48,662 nucleotides of DNA, taken from positions 1-48,662 of the forward strand of contig JAQSYD010000003.1 in assembly GCA_029256325.1 (NCBI GenBank), written 5' to 3'. Every line of letters starts with the position of its first letter. Position 1 is the first letter of the stretch. Origin of the DNA: Clostridia bacterium (GTDB lineage: Bacteria; Bacillota; Clostridia; Lutisporales; Lutisporaceae). Both the position numbers and the translations under genes were made by a program. This document shows positions 24,497-32,835 of the stretch, piece by piece. The notes beneath the pieces were generated by a model, which saw only the letters and a list, made by a program, of their open reading frames with translations, did not search any database and was not told the DNA's origin.

Positions 24497-27202
24497 TTAA
24501 TTTTTAAGAAGAGGTTTCTTTTTATCATGTTTTGTCAGTAACATTACAAGAAGAAAAAGTAAAATTAATATTTCCAATGGGGGCTCATCAAGTGTGACGG
24601 TAGGAACTGATTCGTTGTTGTTCAACATTCTCTCCTGTAAATCCAACAGCTCTTTTTCTTGCTCCGGAGTCTCTACTACAATAAAGGCTGTTTGAGGGGT
24701 CAGTATTTTTGCTCTGAAGCTGGCACGAACCATTTCAACAGAGGTTGCTTCACCAGCCAACATTGATTTCTGCTGTATAACATCCAGTAATACTGCATCC
24801 TCATACTGATTGCCGCTAGGAAAAAATTTGTCTGCAGAGGCATCTGTCAACACCAATTCATTTTCATTATTGTCTAAAACATAGTTTCCGTTATAATCCA
24901 AGATTGGCGTTATAATGGGTTCTTCCACTGCGTGTTCTGCTTTGTTATCTTCGTAAGTATAAGGTGTTAATGTAAGATTGGGATTTAAAGCGTAGTAATA
25001 TAAGCTTTCAGGAAATTTACCGGACAACGGTTGAATATTTCGAGGAAAAACTGCACTTGGCATCGTATCAGATACCGCTATGATGATAGGAAACGTATTT
25101 TTGTCATGGCTGTTCAAAATATTATTGACTGCCATATTAAGGTTAAAGCCGCCTTCAGCTGCGTATTTTGCTTGTGTCATGTCGGCAAGATTCTGTTTTT
25201 GAAGCTTATAGGAAGCAAAGATCACTTCTGCCTCTTCTATTTGATTTGCCTTGGTGTAAGCCTGTATTTGGCTTATATGCCAGGGTATATCACTATTGTT
25301 CGAGCTGTCTATGACAAAATAATATTTGGGTTCTCTTTTCACAGATCTTAAAGCTGCCTTTTCAGCAGCGGGAAGTAAAACAGCACCCTTCACCTTTATT
25401 TCCTTTTGCGCATCATCACCACCAAGAGAGATGATTTTATTGTCTAATGTTAAATCAAACCTTTGACTATGAATGATTTCAAATCCCGTTTCCCTTACTT
25501 CATTTGCTGCAAAGGGAAAAACTCGAAGCTCTAAGGTGTTTTTACCTATATAATGGAGCAAACCCGGGTCACGTCTTGTATTTACAATTTTACTGTATAT
25601 AAACAAAGCGGCACGGCGATCTGTCAGTAAGCCTTCTTTGCGTTTGCCAAACACATCGAGATAATAATCGCTGATATAGGCGCCATCCGGTAATTTAAAG
25701 GTCGTGATGTATTCGCCGTTTTCTGCATAGGGTGCATTTTCCAATTTCAGATTGATCCGGCTTCTATATACACCGGCTTTATCATCAAACCTTGTTTCGC
25801 TAAGGGCATCTATAAGCCGAACGTTGTTATTCACAATATCCGGATTGGAAAGGTTGTTTGCAGCAAGATCGTGTCCTGCATCGAAAAACAGATTTTCCAA
25901 AGTCAGCACGTTATTCTGTGAAAGTATTTTGCCATCCAGAATCAAACGGGTATATAACTGAGACAGGATTGGCGTATTGTTGGAGGACATACCAAGCACT
26001 CCTCTTGTGGCTTGGAGATTGCCGTCTATGTTATCTAAGCTTCTTTGAAGCTTCTTCAAATCTACCGGTGCGGAATGATTCAAATCCTTCTGTTCAAGAT
26101 ATTGTGCAGCAGTGATGAAGTTTGCTCGATCACCCCAAACGGTAGCTGTGATGCATAAGGGCAAAACTATAATGCCAATACAAAATACAGCGGCAACTTG
26201 CCATGTATCCCATAACTTAGAAAGAATAACCCATTCTTTAAACAGATGATATCCTTGCAAAAGCGCAACAAATAGGGGTACAAGGATAAGCAGCCCAAGA
26301 CCATAAAAGATGATTCCTACAAGACCAAGGGGCAGCAGAGGAATAAAAACAACAAAGAAATAAAGTATATAGGTATAGCCTGCTGATTTAAGAAAGAATA
26401 AGGTAAGCCGAAGGCTCTTGTTTTTCACAGGAGGAATCAAAAGCAAAATACCGTTTAAAGCAGCGATTATATAAAACATAGGGTGGCTGAAGTCTCCAAA
26501 TAATCCGGGGGAAATGCTACCTATGCCAAAGTCTGAGAAGGTTTGATTTACTAACAATCCCAATAAGGGCATGCAAAGCGCAAGGACAGTTACTGCAATG
26601 TAATACCTTTTTTGAGGCACTGCATCAAAAGAGAAGGGTGCTTTACGCAGCCGCCATATAAAAAATATCTTTATAATAAAAAATAATAAGGAATATACAG
26701 ATGCAATAATCAGCATAAGTATTATAGCATTTGAGTTAACTCCGCTGATGAAATTGATCCCAAGAAACCACAGGAAGGGTGTAAAAAAGATTCCAACAAC
26801 GTATCTTGCAATGTCATAGGTTTTACCGGGCGGGGTTGTATTGTATGCAATACCCATAATGCCATAGATGACCGAAACTATACATGCTGTAATATATATT
26901 AGCTTGGGGCTGGTGGATGCGTCTAAGAAAAAAGACTGGGGACCAAATAATATACTCAAGGCTGTAATGGTTGTATATATAGCTGAAATTGCCATAAAAA
27001 CCTTTGTATGGATGACTTCTTCCTTGTGTTGCTTAAAGGCATATATAACAAATAAGACGTTGATAAAAAATATCGTTATTAAAGGAATAGTCAATGATTG
27101 GATGTTTGCGGGACCAAATGCCGCGGATAAATATCCCAAGGATAAAAGCTGAGGTAAGGTAACAAATGCTATAATAAACAGAGGACTAAATACTTTCTTC
27201 AT
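24497..27202 (-). CDS. MSEP-CTERM-type exosortase substrate with VIT and vWA-like domains
   Basis: 901 aa. About ten TM helices fill residues 5-355. A long extracytoplasmic part follows with a VIT domain around 500-580 (hallmark RRDPGLLHYIGKNTLELRVF, 543-562) and a vWA-like segment whose metal site reads VIDSSNNS (630-637) instead of the usual DxSxS. Before the C-terminus comes AFIVVETPEQEKELL, then a tripartite sorting signal: LDEPP (871-875), TM helix 876-890, and basic tail KHDKKK. This matches the known MSEP-CTERM protein family, in which MSEP stands where DEPP stands here. It overlaps the stop of xrtK by 17 bp; GGGGTG is the ribosome site. Function unknown; it is probably the dedicated substrate of XrtK. 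Confidence 0.85.
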   Translation of the reverse strand: MKKVFSPLFIIAFVTLPQLLSLGYLSAAFGPANIQSLTIPLITIFFINVLFVIYAFKQHKEEVIHTKVFMAISAIYTTITALSILFGPQSFFLDASTSPKLIYITACIVSVIYGIMGIAYNTTPPGKTYDIARYVVGIFFTPFLWFLGINFISGVNSNAIILMLIIASVYSLLFFIIKIFFIWRLRKAPFSFDAVPQKRYYIAVTVLALCMPLLGLLVNQTFSDFGIGSISPGLFGDFSHPMFYIIAALNGILLLIPPVKNKSLRLTLFFLKSAGYTYILYFFVVFIPLLPLGLVGIIFYGLGLLILVPLFVALLQGYHLFKEWVILSKLWDTWQVAAVFCIGIIVLPLCITATVWGDRANFITAAQYLEQKDLNHSAPVDLKKLQRSLDNIDGNLQATRGVLGMSSNNTPILSQLYTRLILDGKILSQNNVLTLENLFFDAGHDLAANNLSNPDIVNNNVRLIDALSETRFDDKAGVYRSRINLKLENAPYAENGEYITTFKLPDGAYISDYYLDVFGKRKEGLLTDRRAALFIYSKIVNTRRDPGLLHYIGKNTLELRVFPFAANEVRETGFEIIHSQRFDLTLDNKIISLGGDDAQKEIKVKGAVLLPAAEKAALRSVKREPKYYFVIDSSNNSDIPWHISQIQAYTKANQIEEAEVIFASYKLQKQNLADMTQAKYAAEGGFNLNMAVNNILNSHDKNTFPIIIAVSDTMPSAVFPRNIQPLSGKFPESLYYYALNPNLTLTPYTYEDNKAEHAVEEPIITPILDYNGNYVLDNNENELVLTDASADKFFPSGNQYEDAVLLDVIQQKSMLAGEATSVEMVRASFRAKILTPQTAFIVVETPEQEKELLDLQERMLNNNESVPTVTLDEPPLEILILLFLLVMLLTKHDKKKPLLKN

Positions 27203-27698
27203 TTATTTCACCCCTAATCAGTTTTTTCAATATTGCATAACTTGCTGTAAGTGCTAAAAAATACAAGGAAATACCTATGCTTGAATGGAAAAGAGCAAAT
27301 TTAGGATTTGCAACAAATGGAACAGAGCCTATGATTCTGACACAGCTTATAAAAACACCTGCTACAATGCTTCCAAACAGACTTGCCACCAACCATATCA
27401 GCTTGCCTGCGCCTTCGAAATGCTTTGCAAATAAACAGGCAGTCATGGCAAACATCATCACAATAAAGTTGCTTCCCATACACGCACGACCAATAGCAAA
27501 GGCACCATCCATAGATGAATATCCTATTCCGTTTACATAAACGAAGGAAAGGTTGTAATAGATCTCTGTCAGTCTTGCATGAGGAAATAGTAGAATTCTG
27601 ATAATATCATCCTTTGCGGTTTTATACCAAGAAAGCAACAGAATGCAAATCAATGCAACAAGGCAGTAAAAAATAATGTTATGTATTTTATCACGCAT
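27186..27698 (-). CDS. xrtK: Exosortase K
   Basis: 170 aa (172 from the alternative ATG at 27704), about five TM helices. Exosortases are membrane transpeptidase-like enzymes that process proteins with a C-terminal motif-TM-basic tail. The catalytic triad is visible: Cys in AIGRACMGSNF, Arg in SCVRIIGSV and His in ALFHSSIGISL. Length fits the short XrtK type, which lacks extra domains. The start at 27698 is favoured because GAGG lies 9 bp upstream. Both starts lie inside the end of the 33-aa ORF, and the gene's stop overlaps the MSEP-CTERM gene, so the three are translationally coupled. Exosortases are rarer in Firmicutes than sortases. Confidence 0.88.
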   Translation of the reverse strand: MRDKIHNIIFYCLVALICILLLSWYKTAKDDIIRILLFPHARLTEIYYNLSFVYVNGIGYSSMDGAFAIGRACMGSNFIVMMFAMTACLFAKHFEGAGKLIWLVASLFGSIVAGVFISCVRIIGSVPFVANPKFALFHSSIGISLYFLALTASYAILKKLIRGEINEESI

Positions 27699-27792
27699 CC
27701 TCATGATCCTCTACATACGTCAGAATATCACTGCAAATCATAAATTCTAACAGCGGTTTTGTAAAATGATATAAAAATTTATTATTTTTCAT
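27691..27792 (-). CDS. Small 33-aa protein at the head of the exosortase operon
   Basis: An excellent ribosome site (TAGGAGG, 8 bp before ATG) and the only clear sigma-A promoter of the operon precede it. The frame begins MKNNKFLYHFTKPLLEFM, continues ICSDILTYVEDHEDA, and its stop overlaps the start of xrtK. No signal peptide or clear TM helix; it is amphipathic with an acidic tail. I know no family for it. It could be a regulatory or accessory peptide, or a leader that sets translation of xrtK. The coding frame is too short for most gene finders. Confidence 0.6.
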   Translation of the reverse strand: MKNNKFLYHFTKPLLEFMICSDILTYVEDHEDA

Positions 27793-27823
27793 TTAAAAAT
27801 CCTCCTAATAGCCTTTCAAGAGC

Positions 27824-27852
27824 ATTATAGCATTACTGTATTCGACAATCAA
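27824..27852 (-). promoter_or_regulatory. Sigma-A promoter of the exosortase operon
   Basis: TTGATT (27847-27852), exactly 17 bp, TATAAT (27824-27829) on the minus strand. Predicted start is about 25 bp before the 33-aa ORF. Confidence 0.85.
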
Positions 27853-27893
27853 TATAAATATATCGAAAAACAATAAAAACATCGAGTATCGAT
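27842..27893. repeat. TCGA-centred repeats over and upstream of the xrtK promoter
   Basis: TCGA occurs at 27842, 27863, 27882 and 27890, the first three 19-21 bp apart. The last two form the palindrome ATCGA-GTA-TCGAT (27881-27893). This is a possible operator array in very AT-rich DNA. Confidence 0.35.
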
Positions 27894-28149
27894 ATTGTAC
27901 ATTTATGTGTTTGTTCATGTAAATATATTTAAAGACGGTCAAAAATGGATGTTCTTTATATAAATATATTAAAATGACTTGATTTATGTAATAAAATGTG
28001 GCATTATAAGGATAGCTTAAATAAATGGTAAATAATAGGGCACATATAAATTTTAATTAATACTAAAAATATAATATATTAATATCAAAATTCTATTGCT
28101 GAGTTATTACAAAGTGTTTAAGAAATAAAATTTTGGAGGTATACATTTT
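27894..28149 (+). other. AT-rich region holding the csp leader
   Basis: No ORF. A weak promoter (TTGATT at about 27980, TATAAG about 20 bp further) would give a 5' leader of roughly 130 nt for the cold-shock gene, as is usual for cspA-type genes. With 27793-27893 this makes 357 bp without a plus-strand gene. Confidence 0.4.
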
Positions 28150-28347
28150 ATGAATGGTACAGTTAAATGGTTTAACGGAGAAAAAGGATTTGGATTTATT
28201 ACAGGAGAAGATGGAACAGACGTGTTTGCACATTTTTCTCAAATAAAAGCAGAAGGTTACAAATCACTTCAAGAAGGTCAAAGAGTTACTTATGATGTAA
28301 CAAACGGACCAAAAGGACCACAAGCAGAAAACATCACAATTCTTTAA
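28150..28347 (+). CDS. Cold-shock protein, CspA family
   Basis: 65 aa, a single OB-fold cold-shock domain. RNA-binding motifs KGFGFIT (RNP1) and DVFAHFSQI (RNP2-like VFAHF) are intact, as is the start [17 protein letters not shown]. It binds single-stranded RNA/DNA and melts mRNA structure; cytosolic. Ribosome site TTTTGGAGG. A long AT-rich leader upstream and a strong terminator downstream make it a single-gene unit. Confidence 0.97.
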   Translation: MNGTVKWFNGEKGFGFITGEDGTDVFAHFSQIKAEGYKSLQEGQRVTYDVTNGPKGPQAENITIL

Positions 28348-28360
28348 TTAATGCGTATTT

Positions 28361-28397
28361 AACCCCTTAAATAGTTTACTATTTAAGGGGTTTTTAC
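28361..28397 (+). terminator. Intrinsic terminator of the csp gene
   Basis: A perfect 14-bp stem (AACCCCTTAAATAG with CTATTTAAGGGGTT), TTTA loop, then TTTAC. Confidence 0.9.
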
Positions 28398-28408
28398 TTT
28401 TATAAAAG

Positions 28409-28993
28409 TTACTTTTCTTTTCCCAGCATACCATATAAGGATAATCGTAATATGCCCATTTTATATTCCGAACTGGTTTTAAGATAATCAGGCTGCTGCA
28501 TGATCGCAACTGATGAAAAAAGAAATGCTAAAATTGCATCATTCGGAATGTCTTCTGCAATAGCACCTTCCTTTTTACCAAGCTCGATGAATCTTGTGTA
28601 TACAGCAACTGCCTTTACGGTAGCAGCGTCCTTATATACCTGCTGCAGCGTTTTATCTTCCCATGCATACTTGCTGAAATGTGAGCGGCTTAATTCAATT
28701 ATATAATCTTGTTTTTTATTCATAATGAGCATGAGCTTTTCTAAAAAAGGAATATCTCTTTCTAAAATTTCCTCATATCCGGTTATTGCTTTATCCAGAT
28801 AAGAAATGAGCGTTTCTTTGGCAAGGGTATTTTTGTCGCCAAAGTAATTATAAATCGATACTTGTGAAACATTGGCCTTTGCAGCGATTTCGCTTATTCC
28901 GACATCTGTTATGCCCCGTGCAGCAAAAAGCTCTCGAGCGGCATTAATGATTGCTTCTTTTTTTGCTTGTGTTCTTCTCTCATAACCATTCAT
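28409..28993 (-). CDS. TetR family repressor, divergent to the PEP-synthase-like gene
   Basis: 194 aa. N-terminal TetR helix-turn-helix: KKEAIINAARELFAARGITD, then SEIAAKANVSQVSIYNYFGDKNTL. The C-terminal ligand domain is not family-specific. Start: ATG 28993, 6 bp after GGGTG; an in-frame GTG at 29002 is less likely. Its own promoter (29011-29039) overlaps the first of two identical operators, so it represses itself and the neighbouring gene. The inducer is unknown. Confidence 0.92.
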   Translation of the reverse strand: MNGYERRTQAKKEAIINAARELFAARGITDVGISEIAAKANVSQVSIYNYFGDKNTLAKETLISYLDKAITGYEEILERDIPFLEKLMLIMNKKQDYIIELSRSHFSKYAWEDKTLQQVYKDAATVKAVAVYTRFIELGKKEGAIAEDIPNDAILAFLFSSVAIMQQPDYLKTSSEYKMGILRLSLYGMLGKEK

Positions 28994-29010
28994 ACTTATC
29001 ACCCATATTT

Positions 29011-29039
29011 AGTATACCAATAGTTATGAAATTTATCAA
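29011..29039 (-). promoter_or_regulatory. Sigma-A promoter of the tetR gene
   Basis: On the minus strand TTGATA (29034-29039), 17 bp, TATACT (29011-29016). Operator copy 1 covers its -35 and spacer. Confidence 0.8.
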
Positions 29040-29056
29040 TGATCATTTCAAAACTT
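29024..29056. promoter_or_regulatory. TetR operator, copy 1
   Basis: TTATGAAATT, 11 bp, ATTTCAAAACTT. The inner arms ATGAAAT and ATTTCAA-type are inverted; it covers the tetR promoter and abuts the -35 of the divergent promoter. Confidence 0.7.
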
Positions 29057-29057
29057 A

Positions 29058-29086
29058 TTGACAAGGTTATTGTAAAGTTATATTAT
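29058..29086 (+). promoter_or_regulatory. Sigma-A promoter of the PEP-synthase-like gene
   Basis: TTGACA (29058-29063), exactly 17 bp, TATTAT (29081-29086). Operator copy 1 ends one base before it, copy 2 overlaps its -10. Confidence 0.88.
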
Positions 29087-29115
29087 GAAATTAAAGCGGA
29101 AATATTTCAAAACTT
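29083..29115. promoter_or_regulatory. TetR operator, copy 2
   Basis: TTATGAAATT, 11 unrelated bp, ATTTCAAAACTT: the same arms and spacing as copy 1, exactly 59 bp downstream. It lies over the -10 and transcription start. Confidence 0.7.
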
Positions 29116-29128
29116 TTGGAGGGATTGT

Positions 29129-31753
29129 ATGAAAGCTTATGTATTAAACTTTAAAGAGATAGACAAAACAAAGCTGATGGCCGTTGGAGGCAAAGGTTTA
29201 AACCTAGGACAGCTATCCAGAATTGAAGGATTACGCGTGCCTGACGGCTTTTGTGTTACAACGGAGGCTTACAGAAAATCTATAGAAAGCAGCATAGAAC
29301 TAGAAGTAATGATTGATAAGTTGAGCGGACTTAAATCCGACAATAGGGAACTGACTTCTGAAATAAGCAGTGAAATTCGTTCTACTATTGAAAAACTTGT
29401 AATTTCAAAGGATATTGAAAATGAAATTGAAAAGGCTCTTTTCTTGCATGGAGAAAATGAAGCCTATGCTGTACGTTCAAGTGCTACAGCGGAGGACTTG
29501 CCCAATGCATCCTTTGCAGGTCAGCAGGACACTTACTTAAATGTAAAAGGGAAGACTGAAGTCCTGCGCCATGTAGTAAAATGTTGGGCATCACTTTTTA
29601 CAGACCGTGCTGTAATCTATCGTATACAAAACGGCTTTGATCACAAAAAGGTATTTATATCAGTAGTCGTTCAGAAAATGATTATGTCAGAGGTATCCGG
29701 TATCATGTTTACAGCTGATCCAATGAATTCTGACAGGAAGACATTATCTATAGATGCAGGATTCGGGTTGGGTGAAGCACTGGTATCAGGACTGGTGAAT
29801 CCGGATAATTACAAGGTGCAGGCTGGTAAGATTATTGAAAAGAATATTGGCACACAAAAGCTGGAGATCAAGCCTTCCCAAAACGGCGGAGTAGAGGAAA
29901 TGAAGGTTGAGGCAGACAGGCAGAAGCGGGCGGCACTGTCAGATAATCATATAGAGCACCTGGCTGCTATAGGCAAAAGAATTGAAGCTTATTTTAATTA
30001 CCCTCAGGATATAGAATGGTGCTTTGCCAACAACGATTTTTATATCGTGCAGAGCCGTCCGATTACTACACTATTTCCTATTCCACAGTCAATAGATGTT
30101 AGAAATCCCCGAATATATATGTCAATCGGGCACACTCAAATGATGACAGATGCTATCAAACCCTTGGGAATGTCTTTCTTTGAGATGATTTCACAATTCT
30201 CTTTGGATAAATCCGGTGGAAGACTATATGCAGATATCACCCATGATATGGCCTCTGCCATGGGAAAAAAACGCGTATTGATGGCGACGGGAAAACAGGA
30301 TCCACTCATACTTAGTGCGGTTAAAAAGTTGATGGAAGATAAAGCTTTTATGGCTTCTCTTCCTAAGGGCAAAAGAAACTTAAAGGGTGGGGTAATTACA
30401 GGGGCATCTATTCTACAGGCAATAAAGATCAGCAAGAAAAACAATCCTGCTATCATTGATGAATTGCTGGCAGAATTTGAGGAAGAGTTTCATGGAATAG
30501 ACCAGCAGCTATCAAAACTATCTGGAGAGCAAGCCCTTGAATTTATACGTGAGGATCGTGAAAAGCTGCTTGCAATGTCCTATGATGCAAGAATGCTGGG
30601 GGCAATCATTGCAGGGATCATGGTCAATGATTCACTGAATAAGAATGTAGAGAAGCTGTTAGGAGAGAAAAATGTAGCCGATACTCTTTCAAAATCAATG
30701 GAGCATAATGTTACCACTGAGATGAGCTTTGCATTGTGCGAATTAGCGGATGAGATTCGTAAATACCCTAAGATATTGACATATATCTCCAATGAGCCTA
30801 GCGACGAAGGATTTTTTGAAAAAATGCTTACACTTCCCGGTGGCAATGAAGTTTATAAGGCATTCAAAGTATTCTTAGATAAATATGGTATGCGTTGTCC
30901 CGGAGAGATAGATATCACCAAAGCGCGATGGGAAGAGCAGCCTACACAGCTTATTCCAATGCTGCTCAACAATATACGCGTACTTGAGCCGGGCAGACAT
31001 GTTGAAAGGTTCAAAAAAGGCAGACAGGAAGCGAAAGAGAAGGAAGCAGAACTTATACGCAGAGTGAAGGCTTTGTCTGGCGGTAATAAGAAAGCCAAAA
31101 AAATTGCTAAAAGCATCAGTCTGCTTCGTAATTTCATAGGCTGTCGTGAATATCCTAAATATTATATTGTCCGTCGATACCAGGTTTATAAGAAGGCTTT
31201 GATGAAAGAGGCGGAAATGCTGGCTGCCAAAGGTGTTATTTGCAATCGTGAAGACATTTACTATTTATATTTTGATGAGCTATGTCAAGTTGTAAAGACA
31301 AATAAGCTGGATAACTCAATCATTGAAGCTAGAAAAGCAAATTATATCCACTATGAAAAATTAACGCCTCCTCGCATTATTACTTCCGATGGCTTTGTTC
31401 CATCCTGTGCCATAGCCTCAGAAAATATACCAAAAGGAGCTCTGCCGGGTATTGCAGTTTCCAGCGGCGTGGTGGAAGGACGTGCAAGGGTGGTTTTATC
31501 TGTGGATGAGGCGAAGCTTGAAGCGGGGGATATTTTAGTTACCCAGTTTACTGATCCTAGCTGGACTCCACTTTTTGTAAACATAAAAGGTCTGGTAACC
31601 GAAGTGGGAGGTTTCACAACGCACGGTGCTGTCATTACGCGGGAATACGGTCTCCCAGGCGTAGTAGGAGTAGAAAATGCTATAAAGCTGATCAAGGATG
31701 GACAGCGAATTAGAGTAAATGGAACAGAAGGATATATAGAGGTATTGGAGTAA
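29129..31753 (+). CDS. PEP synthase / rifampin phosphotransferase-like enzyme
   Basis: 874 aa. The N-terminal PPDK-type ATP-grasp domain is seen as GGKGLNLGQLSRIEGLRVP, YAVRSSATAEDLPNASFAGQ, and IEWCFANNDFYIVQSRPITT. A central domain of about 400 residues follows, then the swivelling phosphohistidine domain FTTHGAVITREYGLPGVVG at the C-terminus (His about 832). It lacks the C-terminal PEP/pyruvate TIM barrel of true PEP synthases. That architecture is the one of rifampin phosphotransferases, which phosphorylate rifamycins with ATP, and of related proteins of unknown substrate. Ribosome site TTGGAGGG; a longer upstream frame is not used. Repressed by the divergent TetR in all likelihood, which suggests an inducible detoxification role. 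Confidence 0.85.
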   Translation: MKAYVLNFKEIDKTKLMAVGGKGLNLGQLSRIEGLRVPDGFCVTTEAYRKSIESSIELEVMIDKLSGLKSDNRELTSEISSEIRSTIEKLVISKDIENEIEKALFLHGENEAYAVRSSATAEDLPNASFAGQQDTYLNVKGKTEVLRHVVKCWASLFTDRAVIYRIQNGFDHKKVFISVVVQKMIMSEVSGIMFTADPMNSDRKTLSIDAGFGLGEALVSGLVNPDNYKVQAGKIIEKNIGTQKLEIKPSQNGGVEEMKVEADRQKRAALSDNHIEHLAAIGKRIEAYFNYPQDIEWCFANNDFYIVQSRPITTLFPIPQSIDVRNPRIYMSIGHTQMMTDAIKPLGMSFFEMISQFSLDKSGGRLYADITHDMASAMGKKRVLMATGKQDPLILSAVKKLMEDKAFMASLPKGKRNLKGGVITGASILQAIKISKKNNPAIIDELLAEFEEEFHGIDQQLSKLSGEQALEFIREDREKLLAMSYDARMLGAIIAGIMVNDSLNKNVEKLLGEKNVADTLSKSMEHNVTTEMSFALCELADEIRKYPKILTYISNEPSDEGFFEKMLTLPGGNEVYKAFKVFLDKYGMRCPGEIDITKARWEEQPTQLIPMLLNNIRVLEPGRHVERFKKGRQEAKEKEAELIRRVKALSGGNKKAKKIAKSISLLRNFIGCREYPKYYIVRRYQVYKKALMKEAEMLAAKGVICNREDIYYLYFDELCQVVKTNKLDNSIIEARKANYIHYEKLTPPRIITSDGFVPSCAIASENIPKGALPGIAVSSGVVEGRARVVLSVDEAKLEAGDILVTQFTDPSWTPLFVNIKGLVTEVGGFTTHGAVITREYGLPGVVGVENAIKLIKDGQRIRVNGTEGYIEVLE

Positions 31754-31797
31754 TATAGAATGATAGGATACTTACCGTGAAGGATGGTATCTATTGC

Positions 31798-31853
31798 GAC
31801 AACCAGCTTATTGATACTGTTGAAACAATAAGCTGGTTGTCGTCCTTTTTTTA
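31798..31853 (+). terminator. Intrinsic terminator
   Basis: A perfect 15-bp stem (GACAACCAGCTTATT with AATAAGCTGGTTGTC), 14-nt loop, then CCTTTTTTT. Confidence 0.92.
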
Positions 31854-31959
31854 TAGACCGGTAAAGAATAATCCATATAAGAGTATTTTGTTTTTAGGAG
31901 GTATTTTCCACTATTTTATGGAATAGAGTAATAACTTTATATTATAGGAGTTGGATATA

Positions 31960-32835
31960 TTGACCGAAATAAGTAAAAAAGGGCATAAGAAAAAAGCAAA
32001 TGGATGCCTCATTCTCGTAATAGTTGTTGCTGTTCTGATATTAATTTCCTTTGTGGCAGCAATATATTTTGCATCATATCGGTACCTGACGCTTAGGCAA
32101 GAAAGCAAGAAGGCTTCAGAGCATTTAATGAAGCAGAGCGAACAAAAAATACAACAGGCAGCTCAATCCATTGCGAAGTCCGCAGGAGATTTTGAAGAGC
32201 GTATAGATACTTTAAGCAAGAGTGTTGAAATACAGAAGCTTCTGGAAGGCGAAGACAAAGAAGTTGTAGAAGCTGCACGCAAGATATTTCAAGACTATAA
32301 AGAGACAAATCAAGAAATAAAAGCCATATTTTTAGGAACTGCAGATAAAAGGATGTACATATATCCTGAAATGGAGCTTCCTGAGGGTTATGACCCTACT
32401 AGTCGATCTTGGTATACAAATGCTGTTCAAAAAAATGAATTTACTTGGAGTGATTCTTATGTGGATATAGCTACTGGCGAAGTTCTCATTACACTTTCTC
32501 TTCCCATGCATCATAATAATGAGATAAAAGGTGTTCTTTCTGTAGATTTAAATTTAGGTTTCATTGTTGAAGAAATAAAAGAGATTAGTTTGGGAAAAAA
32601 CGGGAATGTGATGATCACTGATCAGAATGGGATATTGCTGATGCATCCGGATAAAGCACTTATTGGAATGCCAATACCTGTTGATGCCCTGAAAAATATA
32701 GCTGATTTAGGAGATATGGGGCTTATAAAATACACATATCAAGGAGTAAATCAAATTGCTGCTTATTCAAAAATAGATAAATTCAATTTGACGTTAATTG
32801 GGCTTATTAATAAAGAGCAAGGAGGCATTCAATGA
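31960..32835 (+). CDS. Membrane-anchored Cache-domain sensor without output domain
   Basis: 291 aa from TTG 31960, which lies 9 bp after TAGGAG; an in-frame TTG at 31951 abuts the ribosome site. A short Lys-rich cytoplasmic N-terminus, one TM helix (ILVIVVAVLILISFVAAIYF), then an extracytoplasmic helix-rich stretch and a double-Cache domain (dCACHE_1: YDPTSRSWYTNAV, GVLSVDLNLGFI, GNVMITDQNGILLMHPD). In most relatives this is the sensor part of chemoreceptors or kinases. Here no second TM, HAMP or signalling domain follows. The last codon overlaps the next gene's ATG (ATGA), so the two proteins probably work together. Confidence 0.8.
   Translation: MTEISKKGHKKKANGCLILVIVVAVLILISFVAAIYFASYRYLTLRQESKKASEHLMKQSEQKIQQAAQSIAKSAGDFEERIDTLSKSVEIQKLLEGEDKEVVEAARKIFQDYKETNQEIKAIFLGTADKRMYIYPEMELPEGYDPTSRSWYTNAVQKNEFTWSDSYVDIATGEVLITLSLPMHHNNEIKGVLSVDLNLGFIVEEIKEISLGKNGNVMITDQNGILLMHPDKALIGMPIPVDALKNIADLGDMGLIKYTYQGVNQIAAYSKIDKFNLTLIGLINKEQGGIQ

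Noticed and set aside
24497..27202. Classification of the 901-aa protein as a plain inter-alpha-trypsin-inhibitor-like VIT/vWA protein
   Set aside because: VIT and vWA parts are real, but the ten TM helices, the sorting-type C-terminus and the adjacent exosortase point to the MSEP-CTERM group.
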